Below are positions 20,201-26,267 of a DNA stretch of 64,000 bases, one piece after another (position 1 is the stretch's first letter; every line of letters starts with the position of its first letter). The DNA is from Segatella copri (lineage in GTDB: Bacteria; Bacteroidota; Bacteroidia; Bacteroidales; Bacteroidaceae), in assembly GCF_026015295.1 (NCBI RefSeq), contig NZ_JAPDUW010000001.1, forward strand, positions 3,576,501 through 3,640,500. Direction: 5' to 3'. The position numbers and the translations under genes were made by a program. The notes under the pieces are model-generated. The model ran no database searches. It was not told where the DNA came from and saw only the letters and a program-made list of their open reading frames with translations.

Positions 20201-20442
20201 CAGAACCATCTTATTATGTTGGCAATACCTATGGAGATGCAGGTTTATCAAAGAACCATTTTAGCATGCCTGTTTTTGTCATGGGGCATGATAATGTGCT
20301 TTATCTTATTCGAGGAGTAAAAAGTAACCATGTGGTAGAAGTTTATCCTTTAAACTGGGGACAAAAATCTTTGGGAAAATTACTAAAAGGTAATATTAAA
20401 TTATCAAAAGAAATTTTTAAATTAAAGCCAATAATAAAATGA
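17242..20442 (+). CDS. Rhs polymorphic toxin with JAB-like C-terminal tip
   Basis: The 1066-residue product has a signal peptide (LLLCALTISSKAQ) and a long series of YD repeats (YYDGLGNPVETATNG, YDNIGRLRYVLS, YDDIGRLVSVNRSG, YDAAGNKLRTTHES). The conserved Rhs end follows: KDHLGSVRMVV, the YYPFGG motif, WYDHGARMYDAAG and SPYLYCGNNPVLYLDIDGL. The variable tip starts near residue 854 (base 19801) and is about 213 residues. It contains EVGGFLL (Glu925), IHSH (His978, His980) and GDAGLS (Asp999), the order of metal ligands in JAB/MPN peptidases, though the His-to-Asp spacing is longer than usual. A metallopeptidase or deubiquitinase-like toxin is thus possible but unproven. The downstream lipoprotein overlaps by ATGA. 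Confidence 0.85.
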   Translation: MRIIRIVSMLLLLCALTISSKAQSPTQNYVMSKEVLDVDGTHAITTVTYYDGLGNPVETATNGLGGTGKYAYTLQEHDALGREKQSWLPGTAQSGCSFVSPSELSSSLIAFHNDQNPYSLNRYDVLDRQISTLGAGESWHKAKKSVNQRYSSNESNSVKRYQVSGSGTLEENGYYAAKSLSMLEETDEDGKTKQTFSDLFGHKVLERRDGNNDTYYIYDNIGRLRYVLSPSYQEYSDLQKFGYEYRYDKYGRCVWKRLPGCEYQQMWYDAADNLMFSQDGEQRKKGLFVFYLYDKMKREVLMGTTTSMNASCTSALATYGELSSGLCNSGYTPLGNLGLRNEQLLSAKYYDSYSFLNRQMVKKLTSKSLSAKTSGLQESYNIGSQTGIVTRNTDGDLLASVSYHDLRGLVVESMQIKPDEVFLRQSIKYSFTRKPIEVKAELTKGDMTKNVTQLYVYNPNNDKIETMTIQVGNVTRTVASYSYDDIGRLVSVNRSGNAGSVHYAYNIRNWLKETKSDRFKQNLYYESTKENPCFNGNISRMQWQSSKDNVLRGYDFIYDGLNRLEESAYGEGADLSQSKSHYSEHVLSYSPNGSIERLQRYGKKNNGSFGLIDDLTYAYNGNQIKSISDKAGSLLYDGSFDFKDGADADVEYFYDANGALVKDLNKGISNIEYDVLGNLKCITFNNGFKTKYVYDAAGNKLRTTHESVVTNTTDYIGNFIFENGKLDKYLFDGGYCSFDNSQNPTFHYYEKDHLGSVRMVVNEKGTIEQVNHYYPFGGVYGDLSYNAEIQKSKYIGKEFDHMYGLDWYDHGARMYDAAGLFWDRKDPLFSKYYSLSPYLYCGNNPVLYLDIDGLDWYQENGLYLYSPDVHSGKNLKKGQIYMGSSFTTGKGSNLATYNNDGSVMFANETQAYNYIWQKANYKKREVGGFLLQNNKVLVLPDYKNDATTTKLNAYEGYSFQGRILSNKLGRYTVKAQIHSHQNRFTSAEPSYYVGNTYGDAGLSKNHFSMPVFVMGHDNVLYLIRGVKSNHVVEVYPLNWGQKSLGKLLKGNIKLSKEIFKLKPIIK

Positions 20443-20948
20443 GAATGTATATAAAAATAGTAATCTTTATTCTTTCTGTTCTATTAATGGGGTGTAGGGA
20501 CAATGTATTTGATAAAATTCTTTGCGATTTAGAAACAGATTCACTGAATTATGCATCATATCTAATTATAAATTCTAGCTATATACCTATTTGGAAACAA
20601 AAAACCAATGGATATTGGGTTGGTCCATTTTATAAAGGTCTTTTATTTCCGCCTCATGATAAATTTATAAAAAAGAGATATATATATAAAATGTTTAGTA
20701 ATCGTAACATTTATATGCTTGACAGTACCAATCAAGAAGGATTTGTAACTGATTTTGTTTACTGTAAGCAAGATACGATACCATTAATGGATGGTAAGGA
20801 TACTGTGATGATGAGTTCTGATTCTTTTGTTACTTATACAATGAAAGCAAAGCTGTATGAGGAAGAAAATGGTAAAGTCAATGTTAATAACCAACCTGAT
20901 ACATTGGTAATGCCTGTTGTAAAAAAAGACGAACTGATAGGTGAGTAA
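20439..20948 (+). CDS. Lipoprotein coupled to the Rhs toxin, putative immunity protein
   Basis: The 169-residue product has a short lipoprotein signal (FILSVLLMGCRDN, cysteine near 19). Its ATG overlaps the Rhs stop (ATGA), the usual place for the gene that protects against the toxin tip. It is related to the lipoprotein at 11650-12201 through YLIINS, IPIW, YWVGPFY and NNQPDTLVMP. The family has no function I can name. A periplasmic or surface lipoprotein would fit immunity against an exported toxin. The alternative is a structural partner of Rhs display. The base composition here (A/T-rich) differs from the xylan genes on both sides. Confidence 0.7.
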   Translation: MRMYIKIVIFILSVLLMGCRDNVFDKILCDLETDSLNYASYLIINSSYIPIWKQKTNGYWVGPFYKGLLFPPHDKFIKKRYIYKMFSNRNIYMLDSTNQEGFVTDFVYCKQDTIPLMDGKDTVMMSSDSFVTYTMKAKLYEEENGKVNVNNQPDTLVMPVVKKDELIGE

Positions 20949-20975
20949 TTTTGCAATATTTTGATATTAGTATGA

Positions 20976-21377
20976 ATGTTACTCAACATAAAAAAGTATA
21001 ACAAATATAATAACAAAATAGAGACAATGACATTAAGTGCCGGAAATGTAACAAGAATGGTGGCGTCATATAGTTATGATGACATCGGAAGGCTGGTCTC
21101 CTTGAAGCGAAGCGGCAATGTGGGTGTCATAAACTATGCCTACAATATCCGCAATTGGCTGAAAGAGATGAAATCTGATAGATTCTCTCAGAATCTATGG
21201 TACGAAACCACAGGAGCATACCCATGCTTCAATGGAAACATCAGTCGTTTGCAATGGCAATCAGGCAAGGACCATGTGCTCCGTGGTTACGACTTTGCCT
21301 ATGATGGCTTGAACCGCTTGGAGGAATCCACCTATGCGGAGGGTACGGAAAAACAAGATAAAGTTTTTGCAACATGA
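20976..21377 (+). pseudogene. Second orphan Rhs core fragment
   Basis: From about 21012 to 21343 the sequence matches the Rhs gene at 18620-18950 (NKIETMTL, VASYSYDDIGRLVSLKRSG, NYAYNIRNWLKEMKSDRF, YDFAYDGLNRLEEST). The match covers an inner core segment, different from the one kept at 12218-12538. It begins after unrelated codons and runs out directly beside the operator of the GH43-GH8 gene, whose distal repeat (21348-21364) lies within this open frame. It marks the right edge of the Rhs island. Confidence 0.8.
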
Positions 21378-21412
21378 GACAAAGTGTATATGAAGGAAAA
21401 TATGTAATTTTG
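21348..21412 (+). promoter_or_regulatory. Regulon operator and promoter of the GH43-GH8 gene
   Basis: Direct repeats GAAAAACAAGATAAAGT (21348-21364) and GCAACATGAGACAAAGT (21369-21385) are 21 bp apart; -7 box TAATTTTG (21405-21412) is 36 bp from the start of the second. Confidence 0.75.
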
Positions 21413-21443
21413 CAGCATCAACTAATAATTTTAATATAAAAGA

Positions 21444-23972
21444 ATGAATGTTCGGAAAATAATGAGATGCATTGCTTTGGCTGTATTGTCTTATGACACA
21501 GCCTTGGCGCAGAATCCAATCATCAATAGCCAGTTTACGGCAGACCCAACGGCTCGCGTGTTTAATGGGAAGATATATCTCTATCCTTCTCATGACATAC
21601 CGAGTCCGATAGAGAAACTGAAGACTTGGTTTTGTATGCCTGATTATCATGTCTTCTCATCCAGCAATCTGACGGATTGGCAGGATCATGGAGTCATCGT
21701 TTCGCAAGACAAAGTACCTTGGGTACAGGACGGCAGTTATACGATGTGGGCTCCTGACTGTGTAGAGAAAGACGGGAAATATTACTTCTATTTCCCTGCC
21801 GCTCCGAAAGGGGAGGAGAAGGGATTCGGAATAGGTGTGGCGGTTGCTGACCAGCCTGAAGGACCGTTTATGCCGATGTGGAAACCCATAGAGGGGGTTC
21901 ATGGTATAGACCCTTGTGTGCTGATAGATAAGGACGGACAGGCTTATATCTACTGGGCTGGAGCTGGTTTGCACATGGCTAAGCTGAAACCAAACATGAC
22001 GGAACTTGCCTCGGAACCCAAACTGGTAGAGGGATTGCCTGAGGGATTCAAGGAAGGACCATTTGCCTTCGAGCGTAACGGCAAGTATTATTTCACCTTC
22101 CCTTGGGTACGTGAAAAGGATGGAACCGAAACGCTGGCTTATGCCATGGCTGACCATCCGATGGGACCTTTCACATTCAAGGGCATCATCATGGATGAGT
22201 CGCCTACGAAGTGCTGGACCAATCATCATAGCATCGTGGAATATCAGGGACAGTGGTATCTCTTCTATCACCATAATGATTATTCGCCTAAGTTCGACAA
22301 GAACCGCTCGGTGCGAATCGACTCTCTGAACTTCAATCCTGACGGAACGATACAGAAGGTGATACCTACGCTAAGAGGTGTGGGATTGACGAAGGCACGT
22401 TCGCGTATTCAGATTGACCGCTATTCTGCGCTGCAAGGCAAGGGTATTGGTATTGATTATCTGGATAAGAACAACTGTTTCGCCGGCTGGAAGACTCTCT
22501 TCTTTAAATCGAATACTGCCCTTATATATAATAAGGTGGATTTCGGTAATGAGAAGGTGGAAGAAATCACCATTCGTGCCAAGTCTTCAAAGGGCGGTGT
22601 GCTCGTGGTAAGAGCCGATGGCAAGAAGGGTAATATCATCGCTAAGGTGAAGATTCCAAAGTCGGCAGCTTGGAAGAATGTCCGAGCCCAGGTGCTCCAT
22701 GCTCCTCAGGGCGTTCATGCTCTCCATGTATCCTTGCAGAGTGGAGCCGATGTTGAGGTAGACTGGCTGGGCTTTGATGCGTTGCCTTGGGAAAAGGGTG
22801 CTTTCGAAACTCACCAGTATCGTAATCTCTTTGCCGAGATGGGCTATAAGCAGGCTGATATTGACAGGAAGGTGAACGAAGTGTTCAACGATGTATTCTA
22901 CGGTAAGAACAAGGTCTATTTCGAGGTGGGCGATTCCATGGGATATGTCAGCGATATAAAGAACAATGATGTGAGAACCGAAGGCATGTCGTATGGAATG
23001 ATGGCTGCCGTGCAGTTTGACAAGAAGGACATCTTCGACCGCCTCTGGCGATGGAGCAAGAAATACATGCAGCATCAGGAAGGACCTTATAAGGGCTATT
23101 TCGCATGGAGCTGCAAGACTGATGGAACGAGAAATGCGCAGGGTGCCGCATCGGATGGTGAACTCTATTTCGTAACTTCGCTCATCTTTGCATCCAACCG
23201 ATGGGGCAATGATACGGGCATCAACTATCTGAAGGAAGCGCAGCATATTCTGGATTGCAGCATGCAGAAGGCGGGAATGGACCGCACAGCTCCGCTCATC
23301 AATCTCGAACATCAGCTCATCACCTTTACGCCCGATCATTGGGGCGGGAAGTTTACCGACCCTTCTTACCATCTCCCTGCCTTTTACGAGGTTTGGGCGA
23401 AATGGGCTAACGACGGACGGTCCCAGTTCTGGAAGGAGTGTGCTGAGAAAAGCCGTGAGTTCCTGCATAAGTGCATCAATGAGAAGACGGGCTTGAACCC
23501 CGACTATTGCAACTATGATGGCAGTCTGATGAAGACGGGTCAGTTGCTGGGTGATGCATTCCGCTACGATTCATGGCGTGTTCCTATGAACATAGCGCTC
23601 GATTATTCCTGGGTTTGCAAGGATAAGGAGTGGCAGCAGAAATATGCCAATACGCTGCAGAACTTCCTGTATAGTAAGGGCATTGATTCTTTCCTGGACC
23701 AGTATAATGTAGATGGAACGATGGTAGAAGATATTCTGCCGGCAGGTACGGCTCCTAAGGCACTCCGCCATTCCATCGGTTTTGTTGCCACTTCGGCTGC
23801 GGCTTCATTGGTCAGCAATCATGTGAAGGGCAGGGAATTCGTCAGTCATTTCTGGAATGCCAAGCATGAACCGGATAAAGAAGGCTTCTTCGATGGCTAC
23901 TACGACGGACTGTTGCGTCTCTTCGCCTTCATGCATCTGAGTGGCCGTTATCAGATTATCGAACATCAATAA
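21444..23972 (+). CDS. Exported GH43-CBM6-GH8 fusion enzyme
   Basis: The 842-residue product has a signal peptide (ends DTALAQ). Residues about 25-320 are a five-bladed GH43 domain: base Asp in FTADPTARV, Asp in HGIDPCVLID, acid Glu in FKEGPFAFERNG. Residues about 330-450 look like a CBM6 module. Residues about 460-835 are a GH8 domain with the acid Glu in VRTEGMSYGMMAAV and an Asp in AASDGELYF. GH8 enzymes of this kind include reducing-end xylose-releasing exo-oligoxylanases and xylanases; GH43 gives beta-xylosidase or arabinofuranosidase activity. One polypeptide could therefore trim both ends or side chains of xylo-oligosaccharides. It heads the run of genes to 28805 and has the shared operator 30-95 bp upstream. 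Confidence 0.9.
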   Translation: MNVRKIMRCIALAVLSYDTALAQNPIINSQFTADPTARVFNGKIYLYPSHDIPSPIEKLKTWFCMPDYHVFSSSNLTDWQDHGVIVSQDKVPWVQDGSYTMWAPDCVEKDGKYYFYFPAAPKGEEKGFGIGVAVADQPEGPFMPMWKPIEGVHGIDPCVLIDKDGQAYIYWAGAGLHMAKLKPNMTELASEPKLVEGLPEGFKEGPFAFERNGKYYFTFPWVREKDGTETLAYAMADHPMGPFTFKGIIMDESPTKCWTNHHSIVEYQGQWYLFYHHNDYSPKFDKNRSVRIDSLNFNPDGTIQKVIPTLRGVGLTKARSRIQIDRYSALQGKGIGIDYLDKNNCFAGWKTLFFKSNTALIYNKVDFGNEKVEEITIRAKSSKGGVLVVRADGKKGNIIAKVKIPKSAAWKNVRAQVLHAPQGVHALHVSLQSGADVEVDWLGFDALPWEKGAFETHQYRNLFAEMGYKQADIDRKVNEVFNDVFYGKNKVYFEVGDSMGYVSDIKNNDVRTEGMSYGMMAAVQFDKKDIFDRLWRWSKKYMQHQEGPYKGYFAWSCKTDGTRNAQGAASDGELYFVTSLIFASNRWGNDTGINYLKEAQHILDCSMQKAGMDRTAPLINLEHQLITFTPDHWGGKFTDPSYHLPAFYEVWAKWANDGRSQFWKECAEKSREFLHKCINEKTGLNPDYCNYDGSLMKTGQLLGDAFRYDSWRVPMNIALDYSWVCKDKEWQQKYANTLQNFLYSKGIDSFLDQYNVDGTMVEDILPAGTAPKALRHSIGFVATSAAASLVSNHVKGREFVSHFWNAKHEPDKEGFFDGYYDGLLRLFAFMHLSGRYQIIEHQ

Positions 23973-23985
23973 TAATGAATAGTCT

Positions 23986-24690
23986 ATGTACAACATTTTT
24001 AATAAAATAGTTAGATTGTTTTGTTTATGTGTATTCCTTTTTGGACATTCCTCTGCGGATGCCCAAAATAGGAATTTACCTGCAGACATCAATCCTTATT
24101 TCGGACCAGTCGGGAAGCAGGCTGTCATGCCTAATGCGGCTGGCTTTATTCAGAGATGGTTGCTCCTGGAGCCCATCTCTATGCCGGTCAAGAGCAATGT
24201 CGTTTTTACTGATTCTTATCTGAAGGAGATATTCCATACGCAGTATTTCCCTAAACAGATGGAAACAGTTCCTAAGGATGGAGCCGTCGTGAAGGTGGGC
24301 AAGGAAAAACTGAAATGGCATGCGCTGGACAGTAAACTGTTTAATGTGAAGCTCTTCCGTTTCGCTACTTCGTTTAAGAAGCCCAAGTATGGTGTCTTGT
24401 TCTGGGCGGTTACCATTATCGATTGCCCTGAGGAGATGAAAGACGTCCGCTTGTCTGTTGGCTCGAATGGTGCTTCCATGTGGTGGCTCAATGGCGAGGA
24501 GGCGGTGATGCTCGAAGGCGACCGAAGAATGGTTCGCGATGATGTGGTTTCTAAGAAACTTACCTTGAAGAAAGGTAGGAATATCCTTCGTGGTGCAGTA
24601 ATCAATGGACCTGGTATGAGTGACTTCTGTGTCCGATTCATCGACGGACAGGGCAAGCCTGTCAGAAACCTGTCTATTCACGTGAAGTAG
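23986..24690 (+). CDS. Exported beta-sandwich protein of unknown function in the xylan operon
   Basis: The 234-residue product has a signal peptide (LFCLCVFLFGHSSADAQ). The second half reads like a galactose-binding-type beta sandwich: DVRLSVGSNGASMWWLNGEEA, then a lysine-rich strand and NILRGAVINGPGMSDFCVRF. This resembles non-catalytic domains attached to acetylxylan esterases and other glycan enzymes, where a loop with WWLNG is common. No catalytic motif is seen. It lies 13 bp after the GH43-GH8 gene and 20 bp before the next GH43, so it is in one operon and may bind the polymer or assist de-esterification. I cannot assign a named family. Confidence 0.75.
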   Translation: MYNIFNKIVRLFCLCVFLFGHSSADAQNRNLPADINPYFGPVGKQAVMPNAAGFIQRWLLLEPISMPVKSNVVFTDSYLKEIFHTQYFPKQMETVPKDGAVVKVGKEKLKWHALDSKLFNVKLFRFATSFKKPKYGVLFWAVTIIDCPEEMKDVRLSVGSNGASMWWLNGEEAVMLEGDRRMVRDDVVSKKLTLKKGRNILRGAVINGPGMSDFCVRFIDGQGKPVRNLSIHVK

Positions 24691-24710
24691 TGCAATCAAT
24701 AAAGAAAGTT

Positions 24711-26201
24711 ATGAAACAGAACAATATATTTTTCAGATATTTTAGCCCGGTTGCTGCTCAGCAGAAACTTTATGCCGCTGCTTTGGTTGCCTTGTTGTCT
24801 TCTTCTGCTTACGAGGCAGAAGCCCAGGTGGGCGAACCTTTCATTCATGACCCTTCTACCATTGCCCTGTGTGATGGAAAGTATTATACCTTTGGAACGG
24901 GTGAAGGCGGAATCTGGTCGGAGGATGGCTGGACCTGGCAGGGTGGTGCTGTTCGTCCCGGAAGAGGAGCGGCTCCTGATGTGTTGAAGATTGGCGACCG
25001 TTATCTTGTAGCCTACAGTGCTACGGGTGGTGGATTGGGAGGCAGTCATCGCGGTGATGTCCTGACGATGTGGAACAAAACGCTCGATCCGAAATCGTCT
25101 GATTTCAAATATACTGAACCGGTGGTGGTCGCCTCATCCTTAGATGATGAAGACTGTGATGCCATTGATGCGGGCTTGTTGCTCGACCCTACTACCGGCA
25201 GACTCTGGCTCAGCTATGGTACCTATTTCGGATTTATCCGTCTGGTAGAACTCGACCCAAAGACGGGTAAGCGGATGGAAGGCAACGAACCCGTCAATAT
25301 CGCCATCGACTGCGAAGCTACTGATTTGATTTACCGCAACGGCTGGTATTATCTTCTCGGCACTCATGGCACCTGTTGCGATGGTCCTAATTCTACCTAC
25401 AATATCGTGGTGGGACGTTCGCGAAAGATAACCGGTCCATACGTGGATAATGTGGGCAGAGAGATGTTGCAGGGCGGTGGAAAGATGGTGATTGCAGCCA
25501 ACAATCTGAAGACGGGTCCCGGTCACTTCGGACGCTATATTGAGGAAGAGGGTGTAGAAAAAATGTCGTTCCACTATGAGTCTGATTTCAGACAGGGAGG
25601 ACGAAGCGTGTTGGCTATCCGTCCTTTGTTGTGGAAGAACGATTGGCCTGTGGCTGGTGATGAATTTCATGCCGGAACCTACGAGATAGAATCGGAACGA
25701 AGAGGCTATGCCCTGGAGATTGCCGTAGATTTCGTGAGAATGCAGCGGGATATCGAACCTTTCTGGATCAAGCCGACCAAGCCTCTGAAGAATATCGAAC
25801 CTCAGACCTTGAAGGAGGTAGAGGCAGAATGGCCTAAGGGCGAGGTGAAGGTGAGAATGAATGATTATATGTTCCGTCCTCATCAGAAGTGGAGTATCAT
25901 GCCTGCCGGAAAGGGTGGTTATCTGGGTGGTCCTTATTATAAGATCTGCATAGAAGGCACTACTCGCTATCTTACCGCAACCGCTCAGCATGATGTCATC
26001 GCCAAACCTGAATTTACGGGTGAAGATGCCCAGCTTTGGCGCATCGAACAGCTTACCGATGGCACCTATCGCATCATGCCTAAGGCTGTGCCAGGCACTG
26101 AAGAGAAACTTGCATTGGTTTCACTCGGCGATTGTACCCCAGGCTTGGCTCCCTTCGATTTCAATAGCGATAATTCTAAATGGAATTTCAGGCAACAATA
26201 A
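24711..26201 (+). CDS. Exported GH43 enzyme with ricin-type lectin tail
   Basis: From ATG 24711 (AAGAAAG 4 bp upstream) the product is 496 residues; the frame also opens at a GTG at 24690 overlapping the previous stop. The N-terminus is a long export signal (ends EAEAQ). Residues about 40-340 are a GH43 propeller of the arabinanase type: base Asp in FIHDPSTIAL, Asp in DAIDAGLLLD, acid Glu in IDCEATDLIY, and a GPGHFG loop. Residues about 375-496 look like a beta-trefoil (ricin-type) module ending WNFRQQ. It probably acts on arabinose-containing chains or side chains. Substrate is not certain from sequence. Confidence 0.85.
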   Translation: MKQNNIFFRYFSPVAAQQKLYAAALVALLSSSAYEAEAQVGEPFIHDPSTIALCDGKYYTFGTGEGGIWSEDGWTWQGGAVRPGRGAAPDVLKIGDRYLVAYSATGGGLGGSHRGDVLTMWNKTLDPKSSDFKYTEPVVVASSLDDEDCDAIDAGLLLDPTTGRLWLSYGTYFGFIRLVELDPKTGKRMEGNEPVNIAIDCEATDLIYRNGWYYLLGTHGTCCDGPNSTYNIVVGRSRKITGPYVDNVGREMLQGGGKMVIAANNLKTGPGHFGRYIEEEGVEKMSFHYESDFRQGGRSVLAIRPLLWKNDWPVAGDEFHAGTYEIESERRGYALEIAVDFVRMQRDIEPFWIKPTKPLKNIEPQTLKEVEAEWPKGEVKVRMNDYMFRPHQKWSIMPAGKGGYLGGPYYKICIEGTTRYLTATAQHDVIAKPEFTGEDAQLWRIEQLTDGTYRIMPKAVPGTEEKLALVSLGDCTPGLAPFDFNSDNSKWNFRQQ

Positions 26202-26267
26202 ATTCATGATGAATTGACAATCGAGAAGCGTCCCAATCATAAACCCTCTAATAAAATAAACAGAAGT

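Noticed and set aside
22587..23468. Minus-strand open frame of 293 codons
   Set aside because: It lies within the GH43-GH8 gene and shows no family pattern.
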